Notes under the pieces: model-generated
What the model was told of the DNA's origin: nothing
Seen by the model: only the letters and a program-made list of their open reading frames with translations
Databases searched by the model: none
NCBI RefSeq assembly: GCF_039543205.1
Contig: NZ_BAABJH010000002.1
Span: forward strand, 1-64,000
Reading direction: 5' to 3'
Origin: Flaviramulus_B aquimarinus
GTDB lineage: Bacteria; Bacteroidota; Bacteroidia; Flavobacteriales; Flavobacteriaceae
Length of the DNA: 64,000 nucleotides
Shown: positions 35,596 through 45,508 of the stretch, piece after piece
Layout: every line of letters starts with the position of its first letter
Position numbering within the stretch: the stretch's first letter is position 1
Program-made: the position numbers and the translations under genes

Positions 35596-38211
35596 TTATT
35601 TCAAATATTCATGTACCTTCTTAAGAGCCTCATCAATCCCATTAGGATTCTTCCCTCCTGCAGTCGCAAAAAATGGCTGTCCGCCACCACCGCCTTGAAT
35701 GTATTTGCCAAGTTCTCGAACTACTAGACCAGCATTTAAACCTTTGCTAGCTACCAATTCTTTTGAAATATAGCACGACAATATTGCTTTTCCTTTTTGT
35801 TCTGCACCAAACAATAAGAATAAATTATCAAACTGACTACCCAACTCAAAAGCAACATCTTTTATTCCCCCAGCATCCAAATCTAATTTTTTAGCTAAAA
35901 ACTGAATATCATTAATAGTTTGTAATTCACTTTTAAGTTCTCCTTTTATATTTTTAGCTTTATCTTTTAATAAGCCTTCTATTTGCTTTTTAAGATTGGT
36001 GTTTTCTTCTTGTAAATTCTGAAGTGCTTTTACAGGCTCTTTAGCATTATTAAGCAAATCTTTCATTTCAAAAAAGGCACGATTATTTTCAAAATAGAAA
36101 TCTTTAACAGCATCATTAGTAATCGCTTCAATACGTCTAATTCCTGCTGCTACTGCACCTTCAGATACAATTTTAAAATGCCAAATATCAGCAGTGTTTT
36201 TTACATGGGTACCTCCACATAATTCAATAGATTGCCCAAAACGGATGGAACGTACTGTATCGCCATACTTTTCGCCAAACAAGCTCATAGCACCATCTGC
36301 AATTGCTTCTTCTTTAGGTGTATTTCGTTTTTCTACCAAGGGCAATTTCCCTTCAATTCTTCGATTTACAAAGTTTTCTACTTCGCGTAACTCATCTACG
36401 GTTAGTTTTGAAAAATGCGAAAAATCAAAACGCAAATTTTTTGAATGTACAGCAGACCCTTTTTGTTCTACATGTGTTCCTAAAACTTCTCTTAATGCCT
36501 GATGTAATAAATGTGTTGCAGTATGATTACACTCCGTTCTATGACGCTGTTTTTCATCGACAACGGCCTTAAACGTTTCATTTATATGCTCTGGTAAATT
36601 TTTTGTAAAATGAATAATAATGTTATTTTCCTTTTTAGTATTAAGAATATATACCACATCACCATGCGAGTCTTCTAAATATCCCTTATCACCAACTTGC
36701 CCACCGCCTTCTGGATAAAACGGTGTTAAATTGAATACTAATTGATACATATCGCCATCCTTTTTAGAAGTGACTTTTCTATAACGGGTTAATTTTACTT
36801 GGGCTTCTAAAGCATCATAGCCTACAAATTCTTCTTTAGTATCGTCAATCAGAATCGTCCAATCATCAGTAGAAATTTCGCTAGCGACACGCGAACGATT
36901 TTTTTGTTTTTGTAATTCTTGGTTAAAACCTTCTTCATCTAACTTTAATCCTTTTTCAGAAAGAATCAATGCGGTTAAATCTATAGGAAATCCATAAGTA
37001 TCATATAATTCAAAAGCTTTTTCGCCTGATATAGTATCGGCTTTAGTTTCTTCAACAATTTTGTTTAATAAAACCAAGCCTTGATCTAGGGTTCTTAAAA
37101 ACGACTGTTCTTCTTCCTTTATAACATTTTCAATCAGTTGCTTTTGAGCTTTTAATTCTGGGAAAGCAGCTCCCATTTTTTTACTCAATACATCTACTAA
37201 CCTATAAATAAAAGGTTCTTTTTTATCTAAAAACGTAAAACCGTAACGAACTGCACGTCGCAAAATTCTTCTAATCACATAACCAGCACCAGTATTACTT
37301 GGTAATTGCCCATCGGCTATAGAAAATGCTACTGCACGAACATGATCAGAAATTACACGAATAGCAACATCTACTTTTTCAGTTTTACCATAATCTTTAT
37401 TAGTTATGGTTTCAATTTCTCTAATTAATGGAGCAAACACATCAGTGTCATAATTTGATTGCACACCTTGCAATACCATACATAGGCGCTCAAAGCCCAT
37501 ACCAGTATCAATATGCTTATTTGGTAAATTTTCCAGCTCACCATTTGCTTTTCGGTTATACTGCATGAAAACTAAATTCCAAATTTCCACAACTTGTGGA
37601 TGATCCATATTAACCAAATCTTTTCCAGAAATTTTAGATTTTTCTTCTACTGAACGAATATCAACATGTATTTCGCTACATGGGCCACAAGGGCCTTGCT
37701 CGCCCATTTCCCAGAAATTATCTTTTTTATCACCTTTTAGAATTCGATCCTCTGAAATAAATTGTTTCCAAAAATCATAAGCCTCTGTATCCATTTCAAG
37801 GTTATCGGCATCATCACTACCTTCAAAAACGGTAACATATAAAATATCCTTATCAATACCGTAAACTTCGGTTAGCAACTCCCACGCCCAAGCAATGGCT
37901 TCTTTTTTAAAGTAGTTACCAAAACTCCAGTTACCCAACATTTCAAATAAGGTATGGTGGTAGGTATCATAACCTACTTCCTCTAAATCATTATGCTTAC
38001 CAGAAACACGCAAACATTTTTGGGAATCGGCTATTCTATTGTTTTTTGGTTTTGCATTGCCTAAAAAATACTCTTTAAAAGGCACCATCCCTGCATTTAC
38101 AAACATTAAGGTCGGGTCATCTTTTAAAACCATAGGAGCAGATGACACTATACTATGCTTTTTTTCTTCAAAAAAACTTAAAAACTTAGACCGAATATCT
38201 TGAGACTTCAT
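35596..38211 (-). CDS. alaS: Alanine--tRNA ligase
   Basis: Charges tRNA-Ala. 871 residues, normal for the family. The catalytic domain begins FLSFFEEKKHSIVSSAPMV and includes FVNAGMVPFKEYF. The editing domain has the zinc ligands in CNHTATHLLHQAL and CGGTHV. The C-terminal oligomerisation/C-Ala domain ends with a glycine-rich GGGGGQPFFATAGGK. The right arm of the GxxExxY cassette ends at 35595, immediately adjacent to the stop codon, so that insertion just missed the gene. Confidence 0.97.
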   Translation of the reverse strand: MKSQDIRSKFLSFFEEKKHSIVSSAPMVLKDDPTLMFVNAGMVPFKEYFLGNAKPKNNRIADSQKCLRVSGKHNDLEEVGYDTYHHTLFEMLGNWSFGNYFKKEAIAWAWELLTEVYGIDKDILYVTVFEGSDDADNLEMDTEAYDFWKQFISEDRILKGDKKDNFWEMGEQGPCGPCSEIHVDIRSVEEKSKISGKDLVNMDHPQVVEIWNLVFMQYNRKANGELENLPNKHIDTGMGFERLCMVLQGVQSNYDTDVFAPLIREIETITNKDYGKTEKVDVAIRVISDHVRAVAFSIADGQLPSNTGAGYVIRRILRRAVRYGFTFLDKKEPFIYRLVDVLSKKMGAAFPELKAQKQLIENVIKEEEQSFLRTLDQGLVLLNKIVEETKADTISGEKAFELYDTYGFPIDLTALILSEKGLKLDEEGFNQELQKQKNRSRVASEISTDDWTILIDDTKEEFVGYDALEAQVKLTRYRKVTSKKDGDMYQLVFNLTPFYPEGGGQVGDKGYLEDSHGDVVYILNTKKENNIIIHFTKNLPEHINETFKAVVDEKQRHRTECNHTATHLLHQALREVLGTHVEQKGSAVHSKNLRFDFSHFSKLTVDELREVENFVNRRIEGKLPLVEKRNTPKEEAIADGAMSLFGEKYGDTVRSIRFGQSIELCGGTHVKNTADIWHFKIVSEGAVAAGIRRIEAITNDAVKDFYFENNRAFFEMKDLLNNAKEPVKALQNLQEENTNLKKQIEGLLKDKAKNIKGELKSELQTINDIQFLAKKLDLDAGGIKDVAFELGSQFDNLFLLFGAEQKGKAILSCYISKELVASKGLNAGLVVRELGKYIQGGGGGQPFFATAGGKNPNGIDEALKKVHEYLK

Positions 38212-38345
38212 ATATTAATTACGCTCTTTTCTGTTATATTACATTAATTACAAAACAATTTTTATCTTTACTCACCAAAATTTTTTTCGAATTTTGTAAA
38301 AATAAACCAATACCTTAAATATCATAACTAGTTTTGTTTATAATA

Positions 38346-38353
38346 TATCTTTG
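38346..38353 (+). promoter_or_regulatory. Candidate -7 box for the M23 peptidase operon
   Basis: tatctttg matches TAnnTTTG, 77 bases before the ATG at 38431. No TTG at the canonical -33 spacing. Confidence 0.4.
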
Positions 38354-38430
38354 GTTTTAGTCGTTTAATCACAAAATCCATAAACTTTTAATTAAAGTTT
38401 ATAAAGCGCAAAAATAGCATAATTTAAGAA

Positions 38431-39402
38431 ATGAGTAAGGTAAAATATTATTACGATTCTGATTCGCTCTCATATAAAAAAATAGAGCGCAAAAAACGAA
38501 CAACTTTTAAGTATGCTTCTATATTTATTTTAGCGTCTGTATTTTTTGCCTTTATATTCGTTTTTATTGCTAGTCAATATGTTGAATCGCCTAAAGAGCG
38601 TGCTTTAAAACGTGAATTGCATAATATGCAATTACAGTTTGAATTAATCAATAAAAAAATGGCGCATGCTGAAGCCGTTTTAGGAAATGTTGCCGATAGG
38701 GATAATAATATTTACCGTGTTTATTTTGAAGCCAACCCTATTCCTGATGAACAGCGTAAAGCTGGATTTGGTGGTGTTAATAGATATAAAAGTTTAGAAG
38801 GTTTTGATAATTCTAAACTAATTATTGAAAGTAACAAACGTTTAGATATTTTACAAAAACAAATTGTGGTACAGTCTAAATCTCTTGATGAAATTGCTAA
38901 TCTTGCTGAAGAAAAAGAAAAGCTTTTAGCAGCTATACCTGCTATTCAACCTGTTAGTAATGAGGATTTAACGCGTATGGCATCAGGTTACGGATTTCGT
39001 TCTGACCCTTTTACTAAGGTTAGAAAAATGCATTGGGGCATGGATTTTACCGCTCCAAGAGGAACACCTGTTTATGCTAGTGGTGATGGTCTTGTTGTTC
39101 GTGCAGATTCTGGTTCTAGTGGTTACGGCAAGCATATAAGAATCGATCATGGTTATGGTTATACTAGTTTATATGCACACTTATACAAATACAATGTTAG
39201 AAAAAACCAAAAAGTAAAACGGGGTGATTTAATTGGTTTTGTGGGAAGCACAGGGCGTTCTGAAGCACCACACCTACATTACGAAATATTTAAAGACGGA
39301 GACCGCATTAACCCCATAAACTTTTATTATGGTAGTTTAACTGCGGAAGAGTTTAATAAACTGTTAGAGCATGCTTCATTAGAAAATCAATCCTTAGATT
39401 AA
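38431..39402 (+). CDS. M23 family metallopeptidase (murein endopeptidase-like)
   Basis: 323 residues: short cytoplasmic N-terminus, one transmembrane helix (ASIFILASVFFAFIFVFIAS), a coiled-coil region, then a peptidase M23 domain at about 190-295. The zinc ligands are in HWGMDFTAPRGTPVYA (His, Asp) and in HLHYEIFKDG (second His-x-His). SGYGKHIRIDHGYGYTSLYAH is also typical. It hydrolyses peptidoglycan cross-links or regulates another hydrolase. First gene of an operon; its TAA overlaps the ATG of the MerR gene. Confidence 0.93.
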   Translation: MSKVKYYYDSDSLSYKKIERKKRTTFKYASIFILASVFFAFIFVFIASQYVESPKERALKRELHNMQLQFELINKKMAHAEAVLGNVADRDNNIYRVYFEANPIPDEQRKAGFGGVNRYKSLEGFDNSKLIIESNKRLDILQKQIVVQSKSLDEIANLAEEKEKLLAAIPAIQPVSNEDLTRMASGYGFRSDPFTKVRKMHWGMDFTAPRGTPVYASGDGLVVRADSGSSGYGKHIRIDHGYGYTSLYAHLYKYNVRKNQKVKRGDLIGFVGSTGRSEAPHLHYEIFKDGDRINPINFYYGSLTAEEFNKLLEHASLENQSLD

Positions 39403-39731
39403 TGTATATAGATTTACCTGAAAAACGATATTATGGTATTGGCGAAGTTGCCAAAGCGTTTAATGTAAACACTTCATTGATTCGCTTTTGGGAAAAGGAA
39501 TTTGATGTTCTTAAACCTAAAAAAAACGCTAAGGGTAACCGTAAATTTACGCCTGAGGATATAAAAAATCTTAAATTCATCTATCATCTTGTAAAAGAAC
39601 GTGGCTTTACGCTTGAGGGTGCTAAAACACATTTAAAAGAAGAAAAGAAACAGGCACTTAATAATTTTGAAATTATTAATAAGCTTGAAGATGTAAAAAA
39701 TCAGCTTATTAAAATAAAACAGCATCTTTAA
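39402..39731 (+). CDS. MerR family transcriptional regulator
   Basis: 109 residues, almost only the DNA-binding domain. YYGIGEVAKAFNVNTSLIRF and WEKEFDVLKPKKNAKGNRKF form the winged helix, followed by FTPEDIKNLKFIYHLVKERG. A short dimerisation coil ends the protein, with no ligand-binding domain, so the inducer, if any, is not readable. It shares TAATG with the M23 peptidase, so both are translated in a coupled way. A similar M23-MerR-LemA order is common in Flavobacteriaceae, from memory. Confidence 0.92.
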   Translation: MYIDLPEKRYYGIGEVAKAFNVNTSLIRFWEKEFDVLKPKKNAKGNRKFTPEDIKNLKFIYHLVKERGFTLEGAKTHLKEEKKQALNNFEIINKLEDVKNQLIKIKQHL

Positions 39732-39834
39732 AGATTCTTAATAAGATATTGAGGACATTTTATTGAAAATTAAGTAACTTTTTTTTCAATTCTGTGTCTA
39801 ACAAATAACACTAACATTTATTAAATTTATTATC

Positions 39835-40422
39835 ATGAAAAAATGGATTATACCAGTTGTAATTATCTTAGCTCTTGCTTTATTTGGAATTAAAAGCTAT
39901 AATTCTATGGTTGGATTAGATGAAAACGTCAATGAAGCTTGGGGAAAGGTAGAAAGCTCATATCAGAGACGTGCAGATTTAATCGATAACCTTGTAAAAA
40001 CAGTACAAGGAGCAGCAGACTTTGAACGAGGCACTTTAAAAGATGTCATTGAAGCCAGAGCTAAAGCCACATCCATGAATATAGACGCGTCTAATTTAAC
40101 CCAAGAACAAATTTCCAAATTCAGTGAAGTTCAAAGCGGCTTAACTGGAGCTTTAAAAAGTCTTTTAGTTACCGTTGAAAGATATCCTGATTTAAAAGCT
40201 AATAAAAACTTTCTAGAATTACAGTCTCAACTGGAAGGTACTGAAAATAGAATTAACGTCACTAGAGATCGATTTAATGAAGCTGTAAAACCATACAACG
40301 AAGTAATAAGATCGTTCCCAAATTTTTTGTTTGCTGGAGTTATGGGGTTTGATAAAAAAGCTTATTTCGAATCAGAAGCTGGTGCTGAAAAAGCTCCAGA
40401 GGTCAATTTCGATTTTAAATAA
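39835..40422 (+). CDS. LemA family protein
   Basis: 195 residues. One N-terminal transmembrane segment (IIPVVIILALALFGIKSY) is followed by helical bundles with VNEAWGKVESSYQRRADLID and NLVKTVQGAADFERGTL, the LemA signature. LQSQLEGTENRINVTRDRFN is also conserved. LemA proteins are membrane-anchored with an extracytoplasmic helical domain; the function is uncertain. It lies upstream of two TPM-domain genes, a conserved partnership. Confidence 0.95.
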   Translation: MKKWIIPVVIILALALFGIKSYNSMVGLDENVNEAWGKVESSYQRRADLIDNLVKTVQGAADFERGTLKDVIEARAKATSMNIDASNLTQEQISKFSEVQSGLTGALKSLLVTVERYPDLKANKNFLELQSQLEGTENRINVTRDRFNEAVKPYNEVIRSFPNFLFAGVMGFDKKAYFESEAGAEKAPEVNFDFK

Positions 40423-40448
40423 TTTAACTCGAAAAGAACACGTTATAA

Positions 40449-40889
40449 ATGTCAAATAAAATTGAAGATTTTCTTTCTGCTAAAGAAGAACAGGATATTG
40501 TTGAAGCTATTAGATTAGCGGAATTAAATACTTCTGGCGAAATACGTGTTCATATAGAAAAAACATCTAAAGGCGATGCTACTAATCGTGCATTAGAACT
40601 TTTTCACACTTTAAAAATGGACAATACTAAACTTCAAAATGCTGTATTGATTTATGTGGCTGTCGAAGATAAATCTTTTGTTATTTATGGCGATGAAGGT
40701 ATTAACAACGTGGTGGCCAATGATTTTTGGGATAGCACTAAAGATCTTATACAATCCCATTTTAAGCAAGGGCATTTTAAACAAGGTCTTGTTGATGGTA
40801 TTTTAAAATCTGGTGAGCAACTTAAACACTATTTTCCTTATACAGATTTAGACACGAATGAGCTTTCTAACGAAATTTCTAAAGAATAG
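40449..40889 (+). CDS. TPM-domain protein without signal peptide
   Basis: 146 residues. The TPM fold (PF04536) is recognisable: FLSAKEEQDIVEAIRLAELN, SGEIRVHIEKTS, NAVLIYVAVEDKSFVIYGDE, then HFKQGLVDGILKSGEQL. There is no signal peptide or membrane helix, so this copy is predicted to stay in the cytoplasm, unlike the next gene. It lies 26 bases after lemA and 9 bases before the second TPM gene. Confidence 0.88.
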   Translation: MSNKIEDFLSAKEEQDIVEAIRLAELNTSGEIRVHIEKTSKGDATNRALELFHTLKMDNTKLQNAVLIYVAVEDKSFVIYGDEGINNVVANDFWDSTKDLIQSHFKQGHFKQGLVDGILKSGEQLKHYFPYTDLDTNELSNEISKE

Positions 40890-40898
40890 GTTTTTAGT

Positions 40899-41756
40899 AT
40901 GCGGTATTCAGTAATCACTTTTCAGTCTCAGTCTCACTTACAGTATCATTTAAAAAAGAATATTATACTTACGCTACTGCTTGCTATTTTATCTTTAAGT
41001 TTTTCCTATGCTCAATTTGACATTCCTGAAAAACCAAAGTTTCAAACTAGTGTTTACGATTATATTAATCTACTTTCCGATACTCAGAAATCCAATTTAG
41101 AACGGAAACTGATTAAATATTCGGATACTACTTCCACTCAAATTGTTGTAGCTATTATTAATTCTACTGAAGGCGAAAATATTAATTTCTTGGGCGCTAA
41201 ATGGGGCCAAGAATGGGGCATTGGCCAAGAAAAAGAAGATAATGGTATTTTAATCTTACTTGCGAAGGGCGACAGAAGAATTGCCATTAACACAGGCTAT
41301 GGTATCGAGTATTTATTAACTGACGCCTTATCCAAGCGTATTATAGAACGTGATATTATTCCCTACTTTAAACAGAACGATTACCATGGCGGATTAAACA
41401 GAGGTGCTGATGCTATTTTTGAAGTGCTAAATGGTGAATATAAAGGCTCACGTAAATCAACAAATGATGAGTTTCCAATCGGATTTATATTTATACTCAT
41501 TTTTATATTTATTGTTATTCTAATTTCTATTTCTAAAAACAGACGTGGTGGCGGCAGAAATGGTGGCCATAGATCTAACGGAGGTAGCCTTTTAGAAGCT
41601 ATCATCCTAAGCAATATGGGTCGTGGTAGTTACAGACGTGGTTCTTCTGGTTGGGGCGGTAGTTCTAGTGGTGGTGGATTCTCTGGCGGCGGTGGCTTTG
41701 GTGGTGGCTTTGGCGGTGGTGGTTTTGGTGGCGGTGGCGCTTCTGGAGGTTGGTGA
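40899..41756 (+). CDS. YgcG-like TPM-domain membrane protein with Gly-rich tail
   Basis: 285 residues. A hydrophobic signal (IILTLLLAILSLSFSYAQ) is preceded by 19 residues encoded by a cagt-rich stretch. The TPM domain follows (VYDYINLLSDTQKSNLERKL, DNGILILLAKGDRRIAINTG, HGGLNRGADAIFEVLNGEYK). A transmembrane helix (FIFILIFIFIVILISIS) leads to a tail rich in Gly/Ser. The common architecture is YgcG. The N-terminal extension looks unusual: the natural start would be KKNIIL, but that codon is TTA. Convergent with der. Confidence 0.88.
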   Translation: MRYSVITFQSQSHLQYHLKKNIILTLLLAILSLSFSYAQFDIPEKPKFQTSVYDYINLLSDTQKSNLERKLIKYSDTTSTQIVVAIINSTEGENINFLGAKWGQEWGIGQEKEDNGILILLAKGDRRIAINTGYGIEYLLTDALSKRIIERDIIPYFKQNDYHGGLNRGADAIFEVLNGEYKGSRKSTNDEFPIGFIFILIFIFIVILISISKNRRGGGRNGGHRSNGGSLLEAIILSNMGRGSYRRGSSGWGGSSSGGGFSGGGGFGGGFGGGGFGGGGASGGW

Positions 41757-41847
41757 TTCAGTCACAGTTTACAGTAAACAGCATCTCTCAAACTCGCAAA
41801 GCAACCATTTCGTTATTGCAAAGTATTCGACTTAATAACTAACAACT

Positions 41848-43155
41848 CTATTTTTTTCGCATATAAATGCTAATAGGAACACCCTTGAAATCAAAATGCT
41901 CGCGTAGTTTATTCTCTAAAAAACGTTTGTAAGGGTCTTTTACGTACTGCGGTAGATTACAGAAAAATGCAAATTGCGGTTGTGGTGTTGGCAATTGCAT
42001 AACGTATTTAATTTTAACATACTTAGCCTTATAAGCTGGTGGCCCAAAATTTTCTATTATTGGCAGCATCACCTCATTAAGTTTGCTTGTTTTAATTTTC
42101 TTGGCTCGGTTTTGATATACTTCGACAGCTGTTTCTATGGCTTTAAAAATACGTTGTTTTGTTAATGCTGAAATAAATATAACGGGCACATCTGTAAACG
42201 GCTCCATTTGCTTTTTTATAGCTTTTTCATATTCTTTCATTGACTTATGGTCTTTTTCTACTAAATCCCATTTATTTACCAAAACCACAATACCTTTTCT
42301 GTTGCGTTCGGCCAACCAAAAAATATTTTGCACCTGACCATCAAAACCTCTTGTGGCATCTAAAACAATAAGACATACGTCGCTATGTTCAATAGCACGG
42401 ACACTTCGCATAACCGAATAAAACTCTAAATCTTCTTTTACTTTAGATTTTCTTCGTATTCCTGCGGTATCTACTAAATTAAACTCAAATCCAAAACGAT
42501 TGTATTTGGTATCGATGGAATCACGTGTTGTTCCTGCAATATCTGTAACAATGTACCTATCTTCTCCAATTAAAGCATTAATAAACGATGATTTTCCTGC
42601 ATTAGGACGACCAACTACCGCAAAACGTGGTAACGATTCAACTTCTTCTTCGTCTTCTTTTTCTGGTAAAGCTTCAATAAGTGCATCTAATAATTCACCA
42701 GTTCCGCTACCATTTATACTGGCAATGGTATAATAATCGCCTAACCCTAATGAATAAAACTCTACAGCATCTTCCGCACGTTTTCCATTGTCCACTTTAT
42801 TAACAACTAAAAAGACTGGTTTGCTAACTTTACGCAACAGTTCAGCAACATCTTCATCCATTCCGGTTACGCCATCTTCAACATCAACCATAAAAATAAT
42901 AGCATCTGCTTCATCAATTGCTAATTCTACTTGCTTATCGATTTCGGCTTCAAAAACATCATCACTTCCTAAAACATAGCCTCCTGTGTCAATTAATGAA
43001 AATTCTTTTCCATTCCAGTCACTCTTTCCGTAATGACGGTCTCTAGTAACTCCACTTACAGCATCAACAATAGCTTCTCTTCGTTGAATTAATCGATTAA
43101 AGAATGTTGATTTTCCAACATTTGGTCTTCCTACTATTGCTACTATATTACTCAT
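41848..43155 (-). CDS. der: Ribosome biogenesis GTPase Der (EngA)
   Basis: Double-GTPase required for 50S ribosome assembly. 435 residues with two G domains. The first has GRPNVGKSTFFNRL and DTGGY, with NKVD; the second has GRPNAGKSSFINAL, DTAGIRRK and NKWD. A C-terminal KH-like domain ends NKLREHFDFKGVPISIYMRKK. Single gene, with the TPM gene convergent downstream. Confidence 0.97.
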   Translation of the reverse strand: MSNIVAIVGRPNVGKSTFFNRLIQRREAIVDAVSGVTRDRHYGKSDWNGKEFSLIDTGGYVLGSDDVFEAEIDKQVELAIDEADAIIFMVDVEDGVTGMDEDVAELLRKVSKPVFLVVNKVDNGKRAEDAVEFYSLGLGDYYTIASINGSGTGELLDALIEALPEKEDEEEVESLPRFAVVGRPNAGKSSFINALIGEDRYIVTDIAGTTRDSIDTKYNRFGFEFNLVDTAGIRRKSKVKEDLEFYSVMRSVRAIEHSDVCLIVLDATRGFDGQVQNIFWLAERNRKGIVVLVNKWDLVEKDHKSMKEYEKAIKKQMEPFTDVPVIFISALTKQRIFKAIETAVEVYQNRAKKIKTSKLNEVMLPIIENFGPPAYKAKYVKIKYVMQLPTPQPQFAFFCNLPQYVKDPYKRFLENKLREHFDFKGVPISIYMRKK

Positions 43156-43331
43156 AATCTTTATATTGTATGTTACACCTTATCTGATGCCTTTATTATT
43201 TCTATCCGAAATATTTTGCAAAAATAGGAAATATAGACGACGCAAAGTTCTTTTTTAGTAAAGATTAAACGGGTTCAGTATTTTAAGTTTAAAGAAAAAA
43301 TAGTAATTTACTGTGCTCAAACCAATATTTG

Positions 43332-43844
43332 ATGCCACTACCTAACGACATTGTTTTACGACCTCGTTTTAAAATAGAAATCCCACGGTATAATCAAGCT
43401 ATTTTAAGCGATTTTAGGAATGCTAAAACCACACAATCCGATTTTATTGTCACACGAGTTGATGACCATGTTTTTATAAGGTTTCCTAAGGAGAAACAAA
43501 GTTTTTGGTCACCACAATTGCACCTAGAAATTAATGAGGTTGATAAAAACAACAGTATCATTCATGGTTTATTTGGACCAAATCCAACGGTTTGGACCCT
43601 TTTTATGTTTCTTCATTTTATGGTTGCCGGTGTTTTTATTGCCTTTGGTATTTGGACGTATACCAACTGGTCTTTAGGCCAACCTTTTGCAGTACAGATA
43701 AGCATAACCATTCTGATGGTACTCATTTGGGTGACTTTGTACTTTGCTGGTAGTATTGGAAAAGCATCAAGCACGAATGATATGCGACTGCTCAATAATT
43801 TTATGTATAGCGTTCTAGATATAGCACAAGAAAAAGCGCCTTAA
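43332..43844 (+). CDS. Two-helix membrane protein, function unknown
   Basis: 170 residues from the ATG at 43332; a TTG precedes it directly. The N-terminal half is soluble and beta-rich (RPRFKIEIPRYNQAILSDF, DHVFIRFPKEKQSFWSPQLH). The C-terminal half has two transmembrane helices (FMFLHFMVAGVFIAFGIW and ITILMVLIWVTLYFAGSIG). Homologues next to der in flavobacteria have been labelled GTP-binding protein, but no G motifs are present here. Divergent from der, so possibly sharing a promoter region. Confidence 0.7.
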   Translation: MPLPNDIVLRPRFKIEIPRYNQAILSDFRNAKTTQSDFIVTRVDDHVFIRFPKEKQSFWSPQLHLEINEVDKNNSIIHGLFGPNPTVWTLFMFLHFMVAGVFIAFGIWTYTNWSLGQPFAVQISITILMVLIWVTLYFAGSIGKASSTNDMRLLNNFMYSVLDIAQEKAP

Positions 43845-43904
43845 TAATTCAATTAAAGCGCTTCACAATTAACTCAAAATTCAATACTAAACAAACAAAA
43901 CTAA

Positions 43905-45425
43905 CTATTGAATATTTTCATAGAAACTAACGGTACCACTGTCTTCGTTAGAAACTACTAATAAGTCTTTTCCATTAGGGCTATCTTCCGCATTTATGAC
44001 CAGTAAGCCTTCTGGGGCTTCATCTCCACTATGTGATAATATAGTCATAAAACTAGGCGACATTGGGTTTGTAATATCGTATACTAAAACTTGATCGTTT
44101 CTTTCTAAACCAACAAATAAGATATAGCGTTCATTACCAATATTTAAAATTTCTACAGCTTCTGGTTCAGCACCTTTATCATCACTTCGTTTATCTTCAT
44201 CGTTAAAACGAGTAGGAGTTGCTACTAATGTTTCCGAGGCTATACTGTTACCACTATCATAAAGTAAACTTCCACTACTTGACCAAATGCTAAATGAACG
44301 CGCACCGTAACTATATATTTGATCGACATCATTATCATTATCCGTATCACCTATAGTTGTTGTTGTTTTTAATCTTCCTAAGTTGACTTCATTTTGAAAA
44401 TCATTAGCAACTGGATATACTGTTTCATCAAGTGTTAAATCATCAACACGGACTTCTTCACTAAAGCTATCATAATCCCTAGCATCGCCTTCATTTGCAG
44501 AGAAAATATATTCTGTTCCACCAATATTGGCTGAAGTAATGGCATCTGGTTGATACATTCCTAAAACCGACCAGCTTTTAAGTACTGTTACACCATCTTT
44601 ATCACTAGCATCTATTTCGTTACCCGCTAAACTATAATCTTTAAATCCTAAAGGATAAATAGCTTCGATAGTTTTTGACACTAAATTCACTTTTGCTATA
44701 CCGTTATTTTCTTGTAAGGACACCCACGCGGTATTGGAATCTTCTGAAACCGTAATATATTCTGGTTCTACATCTTGTGCTAATGTTGCTCCTGGCCCAA
44801 AAACTCTAAACCCTTGAGCTTCTAACGAAGCTTCTTGACCATTAAATGCTGTAAAATCTAAAGTCGTCACACTATCATCCGATAAATCGATGATACTAAT
44901 TGTACCTTCTGGGTCGACGGTATAATCATCATTTGGTTCTCCTTCATTAGCAGAAATAATTAATTTCCCATCTTTAGAAAACGTGACCATATCAGGTAAA
45001 GCACCAACTGTATACTGGTTTAACAATGCATTATCCGCAGTATTATATACTAAAATTTTACCTGGATTTTGTTTTGGGTCTGCTTCAACTGCAACCGCTA
45101 ATTTGCCATTGTAAATAGCAACACTATTTGGTGCACCAAAAGATGATAAATCTATTGGGTTTTCCATTACTGGTGCATCTAAATCTGTAATATTATTTAC
45201 AGAAATTTGATTTGATTCCACATTTACCGTAAATAGTTTTTTTGAAATCGGATCATAGGCAGAAATTTCCGAAGCTCCTTCGCCACCAATATTAATTGTG
45301 GTTTTGTATTGAAAGTTTACTTCTGTATTTACAACAGGTCCTGTAATTGTGTTATCGTCGTCATTTTGACATCCAAAAATAGCGGTAATACAAACCGCAG
45401 AAATAAGTAGTTTATTAAATTTCAT
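43905..45425 (-). CDS. Choice-of-anchor I family lipoprotein
   Basis: 506 residues. The N-terminus MKFNKLLISAVCITAIFGC gives a lipid-anchored Cys. QNDDDN follows, an acidic stretch fitting surface export. The rest is a seven-bladed-type propeller with FSANEGDARDYDSF, ISANEGEPNDDYTVDPEG and the closing LLVVSNEDSGTVSFYEN, the signature of choice-of-anchor I proteins. Some relatives carry alkaline phosphatase or esterase domains; none is visible here. Function unknown; probably exposed on the cell surface. Confidence 0.87.
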   Translation of the reverse strand: MKFNKLLISAVCITAIFGCQNDDDNTITGPVVNTEVNFQYKTTINIGGEGASEISAYDPISKKLFTVNVESNQISVNNITDLDAPVMENPIDLSSFGAPNSVAIYNGKLAVAVEADPKQNPGKILVYNTADNALLNQYTVGALPDMVTFSKDGKLIISANEGEPNDDYTVDPEGTISIIDLSDDSVTTLDFTAFNGQEASLEAQGFRVFGPGATLAQDVEPEYITVSEDSNTAWVSLQENNGIAKVNLVSKTIEAIYPLGFKDYSLAGNEIDASDKDGVTVLKSWSVLGMYQPDAITSANIGGTEYIFSANEGDARDYDSFSEEVRVDDLTLDETVYPVANDFQNEVNLGRLKTTTTIGDTDNDNDVDQIYSYGARSFSIWSSSGSLLYDSGNSIASETLVATPTRFNDEDKRSDDKGAEPEAVEILNIGNERYILFVGLERNDQVLVYDITNPMSPSFMTILSHSGDEAPEGLLVINAEDSPNGKDLLVVSNEDSGTVSFYENIQ

Positions 45426-45508
45426 AATTTGATTAATTAATTTTTACAAATATGAAATCCAAACTTTATGTAAACGTTACCTAATTAAAAAGCAATTATT
45501 AGCATTTG

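Noticed and set aside
41623..41835. Val/Ala/Leu-rich frame in the Gly-rich tail of the YgcG-like gene
   Set aside because: It is a shifted reading of GGT-type glycine codons and not an independent gene.
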